From assembly GCF_001750685.1 (NCBI RefSeq), contig NZ_CP017269.1:1054001-1118000 (forward strand): a stretch of DNA of 64,000 nt, read 5' to 3'. Each line of letters starts with the position of its first letter. Within the stretch, counting starts at the first letter, position 1. The position numbers were made by a program, and so were the translations under genes. The notes beneath the pieces were generated by a model, which saw nothing but the letters and a program-made list of their open reading frames with translations, had not been told where the DNA came from and did not search any database. Source of the DNA: Geosporobacter ferrireducens. Its GTDB lineage: Bacteria; Bacillota; Clostridia; Peptostreptococcales; Thermotaleaceae. This document shows positions 1 through 6,459 of this stretch, piece by piece.

Positions 1-110
1 ATGGTCTCTTGAATATCCCTTTTGCTTGGAATTGTCCCTGCCTCCAGTTCATAATAATTCTGCAATCCATGTATATGTAATCTATTTAATTTCATATGAT
101 CCCGTTCCAT
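1..110 (-). CDS. Partial hypothetical protein (N-terminus only)
   Basis: The reading frame runs off the left edge of the window. It begins with ATG about six bases after a strong AGGAGGTG ribosome-binding site. A second in-frame ATG lies five codons further in, and another ATG two codons upstream sits too close to the Shine-Dalgarno. The 36 visible residues (starting MERDHMKLNRLHIHG) match nothing I recognise. The gene lies downstream of, and in the same direction as, a DUF1657 gene and coat-protein genes, so a sporulation role is possible but only by context. Confidence 0.6.
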   Translation of the reverse strand, partial: MERDHMKLNRLHIHGLQNYYELEAGTIPSKRDIQET

Positions 111-254
111 GAACATCACCTCCTCGTTAGTATGAGATGGGATAAATAAAATATTCGTATCTGCTAAGTCAGATCCTATAGATAATTTTAAAAAGGGATG
201 GAAGATACTTTGTGATACGCCTATAAAGTATTCATCCATTCCCTTATTATAATT

Positions 255-461
255 TTATTGTTGCTTGTATTGAGGTTCTTGCTGCTCAATATACTGTCTT
301 CTTTTTTCCAGGGTTTTTACTGCACTCTCCATTGTTTGTGCTAACTGCTGAAACTCTTTTTTGGCTTGTTGGTCTTCTGTTTGTAGTGCAAATGTTTTTA
401 GTGTAGCAGCTGCGCTTTCCACTCCTGCAATGGTTTGTTGGAGCTGTGTTCCGACTGTCAT
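255..461 (-). CDS. DUF1657 domain protein (spore-associated)
   Basis: This 68-residue protein has the length and pattern of DUF1657: an N-terminal MTVGTQLQQTIAG, then FALQTEDQQAKKEF, and an EEPQYKQ-like tail. It should be almost wholly alpha-helical and has no signal peptide. DUF1657 genes are known mainly from endospore formers, often beside mobile spoVA operons that raise spore heat resistance; the molecular function is unknown. An AAGGATG ribosome-binding site precedes the ATG. It sits between CotF-like genes and a truncated gene on the same strand, consistent with late sporulation expression. Confidence 0.85.
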   Translation of the reverse strand: MTVGTQLQQTIAGVESAAATLKTFALQTEDQQAKKEFQQLAQTMESAVKTLEKRRQYIEQQEPQYKQQ

Positions 462-652
462 TTCAGCACATCCTTTTACTTTTAGTTTATTTTTAAAACA
501 GATTTTAAAAAATCTACAGGTTTATTATTTGTCTTTTTTATTTATCTTATGTGATTTTTTCTCTAAATATCATTTGTAAAAATTTGTAACGGCCAATTTT
601 TCCGTTCTTTTTAATTTTCCTTCTCTAAGCGCCTTTTATTATCCCTGCTTTA

Positions 653-1015
653 TTATTGTTGAGATGGGAATTGTACTTTATAGCCTGTAAAAGTATCTAC
701 TACATCTGCAATCTCATTATTCATAGCCATATTCGCCTGATATTCTCCTAGATTAAATAGCTCATCAAAAAATCTTGTGTGTGTCTTTTGTATTTGATCC
801 CTGTTACTAATAACAATCTGCCTTAAATCATCGTTAATCATTTCATTAATCCCGGTTTGATAGCTCACCAGATTATGCTTCTCCATCAATAATACATCAT
901 TTAATTCATCTCGTATATTAATACTCGGGTCTTTGACCTGAGGCAATTCATTGGAAACTGTTTTTCCTATTTTCTGCACGCCGGTTTTTGAAATTACAAT
1001 CTGCTCTGTGTTCAT
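653..1015 (-). CDS. Spore coat protein, CotF-like
   Basis: The 120-residue product resembles the CotF-type coat family of Clostridia. After a short N-terminal extension it has two long helices around LNDVLLMEKHNLVSYQTGINE and DQIQKTHTRFFDELFNLGEY, as in ferritin-like CotF folds, then a polar tail ending FPSQQ. Its ATG shares one base with the stop codon of the upstream gene (TAATG), so the two are translationally coupled. The assigned role is a structural protein of the outer spore coat. No promoter consensus was confidently identified. Confidence 0.75.
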   Translation of the reverse strand: MNTEQIVISKTGVQKIGKTVSNELPQVKDPSINIRDELNDVLLMEKHNLVSYQTGINEMINDDLRQIVISNRDQIQKTHTRFFDELFNLGEYQANMAMNNEIADVVDTFTGYKVQFPSQQ

Positions 1016-1263
1016 TAGTGCACCTGCCCTCCCTGATTCATATTCATTGTATTGGTATTATTTTTTTCATTATTTAACTGATTGATATAATTCAACAGGC
1101 TCATATAGTTCTGTTGATGTACATTAACCGTATCCATAAATAACTGTTTTCTCTGGGGATTTGTCTCCTGCTGTGCATATTGGTAGCATTTTTTTGCACT
1201 TAGCAATTCCCATGACAGAAAATCTTTTACATAATTCAACTCTTTTGTGGCAATATTTTTCAT
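1015..1263 (-). CDS. Small CotF-associated helical protein
   Basis: An 82-residue protein with a helical core (KELNYVKDFLSWELLSAKKC, then ETNPQRKQLFMDTVNVHQQNY) and an Asn/Met/Gln-rich tail. The helix-loop-helix pattern resembles half of a CotF-type coat protein, and it is coupled by a one-base overlap to the CotF-like gene downstream. An AGGAGG site lies five bases before the ATG. I infer a spore-coat component; there is no enzymatic motif. It could also be a general ferritin-like helical protein. Confidence 0.7.
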   Translation of the reverse strand: MKNIATKELNYVKDFLSWELLSAKKCYQYAQQETNPQRKQLFMDTVNVHQQNYMSLLNYINQLNNEKNNTNTMNMNQGGQVH

Positions 1264-1466
1264 GTTTACCCTCCTGTTTTTTACAATTAAAGTGTACCTT
1301 TGTCTACCTTGTCAAGATATGTAATCAAGCATATTTTCAAACTTATTTTGTCCGACTTCTCCCAGTTTATACAGACTTTTAAACCAATGTTCCTGTTTGC
1401 TTTCTATAAATTTTCTATAGTCCCCTTAACTGAATATGAATATAAAATGGTTATCAGAAGTTCAAA

Positions 1467-1500
1467 ATCCCCTAGACTTCGCTTTCGTCCAGGGGATTCC
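1467..1500 (-). terminator. Intrinsic terminator after the 85-residue repeat protein
   Basis: A hairpin with arms AATCCCCT and AGGGGATT, plus further pairing inside, lies directly beyond the stop codon of the upstream minus-strand gene and is followed by a short T run on that strand. Confidence 0.6.
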
Positions 1501-1504
1501 TTAA

Positions 1505-1762
1505 TTACTGCAATCCTGTATTTTTAAGATTTTTGGTTCCACTTTCCTGAATTTTCCGTCTTACATTTTGAACTTCTTGCTGTCCAACCGCAGTAGAACT
1601 ACTAAGATTTGAAGTTCCTCCACCCATGATACCGGCTGTCATATTCCCCATTGTTTCTTGCCCGGTACTCATGCCGTTATTCATACTCTGCTTTGCATTC
1701 TGGATTTCTTGTTGATCTACAGCTTTTGAACTTTTTAAGCTAGGAGTGTTTTTCATATTCAT
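1505..1762 (-). CDS. Small two-repeat protein, possibly a spore protein
   Basis: An 85-residue, Gln/Asn/Ser/Met-rich, lysine-containing protein with no hydrophobic segment. It holds two copies of one motif: SSKAVDQQEIQNAKQSM near residue 13 and SSTAVGQQEVQNVRRKI near residue 56, joined by a Gly/Met-rich linker. The QEV/QEI-x-N-x-(K/R) spacing faintly recalls gamma-type small acid-soluble spore proteins, but order and context differ, so I do not assign that family. A strong AGGAGG precedes the ATG and a terminator follows, so it is a single-gene unit. Neighbouring coat genes favour a spore role. Confidence 0.65.
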   Translation of the reverse strand: MNMKNTPSLKSSKAVDQQEIQNAKQSMNNGMSTGQETMGNMTAGIMGGGTSNLSSSTAVGQQEVQNVRRKIQESGTKNLKNTGLQ

Positions 1763-1931
1763 ATAGTTGAATCCTCCTATTTAAAAGTTTAGTAAGCTTT
1801 ATGCCTACATAAAATATTATCTGCAGATATCTAAAAATTATAGATTGCAAATTATTCATCCTGTTACTTAATCTGCTATAGAAATTTTTAGCACAACTAA
1901 GTATCAATTAAATTAGATCATCTGGAAACCT

Positions 1932-2633
1932 TTAGAGATAGTCTTCTAATTTCTCTTCATCTGTTATGATAATCTTCTTTATACCTACTAATTTGAGAAT
2001 TCCTTCTTCTTCAAATTTCTTTAGTTTTCTGCTCATGGTCTCTCTGGCAATTCCAGTATAATTAGACATCTCTTCTCTTGTCAGCGGAAGTTTTATTTCC
2101 GTCCCGTCAGAAAGCTTTCTTCCATATCGCTCTTTTAGATCCAGTAAAAGATAAGCAATCCGTGCTTCAACATCATTCGTTGCTAAATTTTGTACCAATG
2201 TTTCTACTTTTGCTAATCGTTCTCCTACTACTTCTAAAATCTTAAGTCCTATCTCCGGTTTTGCAAGGATCAGCTCCCGCATTTTTTCTTTCGTTAAAGT
2301 GCAAAGCTTTGTCGGCGCAATTGCTTCTGCATTAAAACTATATTTACCTGTTTTAAAAAGATTTAGTTCTCCAAAAAAATCTCCTTCTGACAATATGTGT
2401 AAAATTTGTTCCTTTCCATCCTTTGTATATTTATATATCTTTATCTTACCTTCATTCACAAGGTATAATGTTTTGGCTTCCGTATCTTCTAAGAATATAG
2501 TTTCTCCTTTATGATAATTTCTATGCCCTGTCATTTTTACAATCTCAAACAACTCTTCGTTGTTCAAAGCCGCAAATATTGAAACCTTGCTTGCACATAA
2601 CTTCGTTTCACATCTTTCGCAACATGCCTTCAT
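1932..2633 (-). CDS. Crp/Fnr family transcriptional regulator with FNR-like cysteines
   Basis: A 233-residue regulator with an N-terminal cyclic-nucleotide-binding-type beta roll (about 20-130), a long dimer helix (about 130-160) and a C-terminal winged helix (about 170-225). Cysteines 4, 5, 8 and 13 cluster at the N-terminus and a further Cys lies at 111. C5-x2-C8-x4-C13 plus C111 closely mimics the four [4Fe-4S] ligands of E. coli FNR. The recognition helix reads ARETMSRKL, keeping the FNR-type E-x-x-S-R that reads TTGA/TCAA half-sites. The likely role is an O2- or NO-sensing regulator. The next gene upstream encodes a flavodiiron protein whose promoter carries a matching dyad. Confidence 0.88.
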   Translation of the reverse strand: MKACCERCETKLCASKVSIFAALNNEELFEIVKMTGHRNYHKGETIFLEDTEAKTLYLVNEGKIKIYKYTKDGKEQILHILSEGDFFGELNLFKTGKYSFNAEAIAPTKLCTLTKEKMRELILAKPEIGLKILEVVGERLAKVETLVQNLATNDVEARIAYLLLDLKERYGRKLSDGTEIKLPLTREEMSNYTGIARETMSRKLKKFEEEGILKLVGIKKIIITDEEKLEDYL

Positions 2634-3012
2634 CGATCATACCCCTTTAAAAATCTGTATTGTGATATACTCCCACCACCTACGCTAATGCTTAGAGGTG
2701 GGGACTTCTTGCTATACTAGGTTAAATTTAAGCCTGGCTAAAAAGGTTTAATAATAGTATACCCACACCTATTTTGATAAAACAAAGCTTTATTTTTGAT
2801 CGCTTCCAGATATTAACAAGTTGCAAATATATAACTGAGGATTCTAATTTATACCCAGACCAACGAGGCACCGATCCCTGCATTCCTGTTTTAGACTTGT
2901 GCAGGGATCAATTTATGTGATGCCCTGAAAATGAAGGAACAGACACAAGGCCTGCCCTATACCATAAAGTAGATGCTGTTTTAAAAATACAAATTTATGC
3001 TTTGAGATATCC
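2634..3012. other. Intergenic region with hairpins between flavodiiron and Crp/Fnr genes
   Basis: No coding frame is supported here. Besides the IS-like hairpin, it holds a perfect 10-bp inverted repeat (GATCCCTGCA at 2873-2882, complement at 2900-2909) with a 17-base loop, about 100 bases beyond the flavodiiron stop codon. It lacks a T run, so it is not a standard intrinsic terminator. The regulator's promoter must lie in this region but no convincing -35/-10 pair was found. Confidence 0.5.
2670..2704. repeat. IS200/IS605-type end hairpin remnant (copy 1)
   Basis: A near-palindrome with arms CTCCCACC...CCTACGC and GCTTAGAGGTGGGGA. The same stem sequence, inverted, occurs at 53147-53177 in this window. 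Stems built from CCCACCTCTAAGC and GCGTAGGTGGG are typical of the right end of IS200/IS605 (TnpB) elements in Clostridia. No transposase frame remains nearby. It lies about 40 bases upstream of the Crp/Fnr start. Confidence 0.5.
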
Positions 3013-4236
3013 TTACCCAATTAACAAATCTGCTATGGCACGTACAGAGGGATATAATACCTGCTCTTCTTGTCCCTCTGGAGAAAACTTAATTCGAATT
3101 GGAACCTGCAGGTTATCCATACCTGTGGCCTTAATAAGATAAGAACGGTCTATCGTCTTCATATTTGTATCCTTCAGATAATCTTGAATAACTTCTACAG
3201 CTTCTCCGCTCCACCCGTAGGAGCCAAAGGCCACTGCCAGCTTAGAAGATAAATCCATATGTTTTAATTCTTTTAATATAGGTTCCATCTTTCCTACCAT
3301 ATCTGCATATCTGGTTGAACTTCCGAAGAAAACTGCATCTGATTCTTTGATTACATCAATTACAGCCCCTAAGTCCGCATTGCCTACATTCATGATTCTT
3401 GTTTTTATGGATTTTTGTTCCATCACCGCTGCAATACCCTTTGCAATCTTGGTGGTATTACCTGTCATAGTACTAAACAGTATAGCTGCTTTCTTATTTT
3501 CTTTTGGTCTGCTCATCTCATCATAGGCATTGATATAGTTCCCCACATTGCGTCTTAAAATATACCCATGAGAAGGTGCTATCATTTGAATATCTAAATT
3601 TCTAATTTTTTTGATCATATCCTGTACATAGGGTCTATGAGGATGCATGATTAATTGATAATAAACATTGAAATCTTCTGTAATAGATTCCGTAGTTAGA
3701 TCCTCGAATAATTCATATGTGGCAACATGGGAACTAAATTGATCGCATGGATATAATATCTTATCTTCTATGCAGTAGGTAACCATAGTCTCTTCTGTGT
3801 GTAAAAACGGCGTTTCAACGAATTGTAAAGTCTTTCCCCCTATATCTAATTTCATCCCATCATGAACAATAACAAATTCTCTGTTATGAAGCCTAAACAT
3901 ATTTTTTAGTTCCTCTGCACCTAAGGCCGTAGTGACAATTTTTGCATTTTTCGCTTTGCTCATGAGTGCGGGCAGCCCTCCTGCGTGATCCGGTTCTACG
4001 TGATTGATCACCACATATTCCAACTTCTCTAGATCCATCATACTGCTTAAATTTTCCACAAAAGTTTTTCCAAATTCTATATCTACCGTATCAATGAGTG
4101 TAGGCTTCTCTGTATCCAGCAAATATGCATTATATGTTGTTCCTTTTTCTAAAACCAATCTATGGAATGGAACCTTTCTATTGTCTACGTATCCTACCCA
4201 ATATGCTTTTTCTGCTATTTCAACATGCTTTTTCAT
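3013..4236 (-). CDS. fprA: Flavodiiron protein (A-type flavoprotein, O2/NO reductase)
   Basis: A 407-residue cytoplasmic flavodiiron protein. The N-terminal metallo-beta-lactamase-like domain (about 1-245) keeps all diiron ligands: H79, E81, D83 and H84 in NHVEPDHAG, H146 in FLHTEETM, D165 in PCDQF and H223 in PSHG. The C-terminal flavodoxin domain (about 249-400) has the FMN loop STMTGNTTK. Such proteins reduce O2 to water or NO to N2O with electrons from rubredoxin or a similar donor, protecting anaerobes. No fused rubredoxin or flavin reductase domain is present. The ATG follows GAGGAGGAG. Its promoter carries an FNR-type dyad and the next gene on the strand encodes an FNR-like regulator. 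Confidence 0.93.
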   Translation of the reverse strand: MKKHVEIAEKAYWVGYVDNRKVPFHRLVLEKGTTYNAYLLDTEKPTLIDTVDIEFGKTFVENLSSMMDLEKLEYVVINHVEPDHAGGLPALMSKAKNAKIVTTALGAEELKNMFRLHNREFVIVHDGMKLDIGGKTLQFVETPFLHTEETMVTYCIEDKILYPCDQFSSHVATYELFEDLTTESITEDFNVYYQLIMHPHRPYVQDMIKKIRNLDIQMIAPSHGYILRRNVGNYINAYDEMSRPKENKKAAILFSTMTGNTTKIAKGIAAVMEQKSIKTRIMNVGNADLGAVIDVIKESDAVFFGSSTRYADMVGKMEPILKELKHMDLSSKLAVAFGSYGWSGEAVEVIQDYLKDTNMKTIDRSYLIKATGMDNLQVPIRIKFSPEGQEEQVLYPSVRAIADLLIG

Positions 4237-4281
4237 CTATATCTCCTCCTCGTTTCTTAAATGCTTTAATTTGTTAATTCC

Positions 4282-4324
4282 ATTGTAAAAGGATTTTTAA
4301 ATGAACACTGTGACTGCAGTCAAA
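4282..4324 (-). promoter_or_regulatory. fprA promoter with Crp/Fnr-type operator at -41.5
   Basis: The dyad TGTGACTGCAGTCAAA (4309-4324, perfect palindrome TGACTGCAGTCA at 4311-4322) resembles the TTGAY-N4-RTCAA boxes of FNR-type regulators. On the minus strand a -10 hexamer TACAAT lies at 4287-4282, predicting a start near 4275. The dyad centre (between 4316 and 4317) then falls at -41.5, the class II activator position. The fprA ATG is about 39 bases further downstream. Confidence 0.65.
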
Positions 4325-4443
4325 TATGCAGAAAAATTTATATGTTTTAATCTGTCGGCACTGTATCTTTTAGCGGCTTATTACACATATTTATAGTAGG
4401 CTTTCTAGCAAAAGCTTGATATAAATGCAAAAGGAGTGATAGG

Positions 4444-4656
4444 ATGAAATTTCATAAAAAACATGAAGATATTTTCGTAAATATTATAACCCCTCCAGAC
4501 GACGTAGAAGCTACTTCTGAAAAACCTGCAGGAAATGCAGGAAAAGATCCTTTCTGTGTTTATGCAGGTATGCGCCATGCGGTCGGATCCGTCATAAAAA
4601 ATGAGGATGGTTCCGAAACCGTATGTACAGAAGATGGCTCATGGCAAAATACCTGA
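4444..4656 (+). CDS. Small Cys-containing protein, DUF1496-like
   Basis: A 70-residue soluble protein. The first half is polar and Pro-rich; the second half, FCVYAGMRHAVGSVIKNEDG followed by SETVCTEDGSWQN, has a C-x-Y/(K/R)-x-x-x-V-G-S-V-I...C-x-x-D-G-x-W pattern like the DUF1496 family of short beta-sheet proteins. Function unknown. AAAGGAGTG precedes the ATG. It is divergent from fprA, so the intervening FNR-type box could also influence it, and it ends at a bidirectional terminator. Confidence 0.65.
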   Translation: MKFHKKHEDIFVNIITPPDDVEATSEKPAGNAGKDPFCVYAGMRHAVGSVIKNEDGSETVCTEDGSWQNT

Positions 4657-4721
4657 TAAATTCTGCGACTTAAAAAGTTTATGCACCCATCCTCAAATAT
4701 CAGATTTAAACATTATTTTTG

Positions 4722-4766
4722 TTTAAAAGCCCTGGACAGCTGAGTAGGCTGCCTAGGGCTTTTAAA
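4722..4766. terminator. Bidirectional terminator
   Basis: A 19-bp stem (two mismatches) starting TTTAAAAGCCCT with its complement ending AGGGCTTTTAAA, between two convergent genes. The A/T-rich stem ends supply the T tract in both directions. Confidence 0.8.
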
Positions 4767-4776
4767 TACGACATCT

Positions 4777-5385
4777 TTATTTTTTCTCTGCTGAAAGTTC
4801 CCACAGATATAATGATGCAACAGAACCATAGGGAGAATACCGCTTCCTGTACCGCTCAAACTTTTCCTTTGGAAGCGTTTTAAGATTGTATAGATTCATC
4901 ATGCCTCTACATATGGCTAAATCTTTGTAGCTCACTACATCCGGGCGCCCAAGTGAAAAAATGAGTATCATTTCGGCAGTCCAAACACCTACTCCATGAA
5001 GTGAAGAAAGCTTTTCTATGACCGCCTCGTCGGTCATAGTATGAAGTGTACTAAAATCCACCTTTCCAGATATAGCTGCTTCTGCGATTCCTTTTATATA
5101 TCCAGCCTTTCGCTCAGACATGCCGCAATCTTTGATGTCAGCTAAATTCGTTTTACTAATCCGCTCCGGCGTTATGTCCCCCAGCAGCTCAGATAATCTG
5201 TTCCATACCGTTTCAGCAGCCTTGCTCGAGATCTGTTGTCCCACCACGCTTGAAACAAGTGCTGTAAAAGGATCAGGTGTAATCTCACGGGCTATCATGC
5301 CAATCTTATCCATAGCTGCACCCAGCTTCTTATCTTTTCGTTTTAAATACTCTATTTCTTTTTGTCCATATTGAAATATCCGCAT
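4777..5385 (-). CDS. HhH-GPD DNA glycosylase (3-methyladenine DNA glycosylase II type)
   Basis: A 202-residue protein with the HhH-GPD fold: residues 40-55 (FTALVSSVVGQQISSKAA), the helix-hairpin-helix LHGVGVWTAEM at about 129-139, and the downstream Gly/Pro-Asp segment with candidate catalytic D155 in SYKDLAI. These enzymes excise alkylated purines in base excision repair. It is shorter than E. coli AlkA, lacking the N-terminal domain, as in many Firmicute and archaeal forms. There is no C-terminal iron-sulfur Cys motif, which argues against endonuclease III or MutY. Its Shine-Dalgarno is modest, and a short frame with a better site overlaps its start (5352-5423). Confidence 0.85.
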   Translation of the reverse strand: MRIFQYGQKEIEYLKRKDKKLGAAMDKIGMIAREITPDPFTALVSSVVGQQISSKAAETVWNRLSELLGDITPERISKTNLADIKDCGMSERKAGYIKGIAEAAISGKVDFSTLHTMTDEAVIEKLSSLHGVGVWTAEMILIFSLGRPDVVSYKDLAICRGMMNLYNLKTLPKEKFERYRKRYSPYGSVASLYLWELSAEKK

Positions 5386-5492
5386 TTTTTATCGTCTCCA
5401 TCTTCAGCAATTTCTTTTCTCATTTAATGCCTCCACGATAACCTGTAAATAAGCCTTCACCCCATAACAGGCTGACACGGAATAAATATATA

Positions 5493-6122
5493 CTAAGCTT
5501 TAAAAGTATTAACATATAAATTGGCTATCTGATTTAACATTTTTATACTTTCATCTAGGCTGCCGGTACTCTCTAAATAATGATTCGCCTCATCGATCAA
5601 AACCAATTGTACGTTACTATGTTGTTTCAACTGATCTATTTGTTCCTGTGTGAAAATTTCATCTCGCGTACCCACAATCACCATACTTTTTGAATTTACG
5701 ATATGTTTAATTCCCTCTTTAGTAGGTGCCAAAAAAATATTTGTGATTTTTTCATATCCCAACCTTTCAGAAATGTTTCCAGCTACTTCCGTACCTATCC
5801 CTTTGCTTACGAAATAAATATTTTTATAACTTTTACTCATGCATTTGTTGATTACATCTAAGCTTGCGTCTGCTTCTAAAGCAATTGGATATTGTCCGGT
5901 ATCTCTCCATGTTAACTTTCTCTTATAGCTTAAGCATAATACATCTTTTTCTTCTCTTACTGCTGCTTTTCTTGCATAATAGAGCAGCGGCTTATCGCAA
6001 GAATAATCTTCACCGGGAAAAATAACAACTAATGCATTTTCTTTATCCTGATGATAATAGAGTTTACTATAATTACTCCCAACTTTCTGAACCTTAACCA
6101 CTACAAAAGAATTCCCGCTCAT
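5493..6122 (-). CDS. Alpha/beta-hydrolase-like protein lacking the serine nucleophile
   Basis: The start used is the ATG after AGAGGTG, giving 209 residues; a longer frame begins at 6161. The sequence follows a small alpha/beta-hydrolase family: FPGEDYSCDKPLLYYARKA near the N-terminus, a nucleophile-elbow position reading FVSKGIGTE, VGTRDEI for the acid and DEANHYLES for the histidine. In relatives the elbow is G-K-S-x-G-T; here the nucleophile position is Gly. Asp and His are kept. It may be an inactive relative or use a different chemistry. No signal peptide. Likely transcribed alone; the 337 bases upstream are shared with a divergent histidine kinase. Confidence 0.75.
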   Translation of the reverse strand: MSGNSFVVVKVQKVGSNYSKLYYHQDKENALVVIFPGEDYSCDKPLLYYARKAAVREEKDVLCLSYKRKLTWRDTGQYPIALEADASLDVINKCMSKSYKNIYFVSKGIGTEVAGNISERLGYEKITNIFLAPTKEGIKHIVNSKSMVIVGTRDEIFTQEQIDQLKQHSNVQLVLIDEANHYLESTGSLDESIKMLNQIANLYVNTFKA

Positions 6123-6459
6123 TTTACACCTCTTTCTTATTTTTTTCGCCCATAATCCCATTTTTCAAACACCTATTCTTCCAGCCCTTGTCCATCTCTT
6201 ATTTTGATTTTAATATAAACCATAGGATACAAAAATATCATGTTTGCTCCTATCGCTTATTTGCCAGCGTCCCATGTCTAGATTAAAACATGGCAACTTG
6301 TCGATAAAAACATTATAGCATTTTATGGCATTATTTTACATATCAAAACCTTTAAAATCAAATACTTATATTTATTATTTTGAAGTATGCAGATTTGAAG
6401 TATAAGTCTAATTCATATATACTTAATCTAAGAAATCCATACTACAAGCAGGTGAAATA
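6123..6459. other. Divergent intergenic region
   Basis: AT-rich, non-coding in all frames that I can support. It must contain the promoters of the hydrolase-like gene and the histidine kinase. On the minus strand two small hairpins occur in tandem (CCATGT/ACATGG and CGCT/AGCG, about 6262-6296). I do not recognise a known riboswitch in them. Confidence 0.45.
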
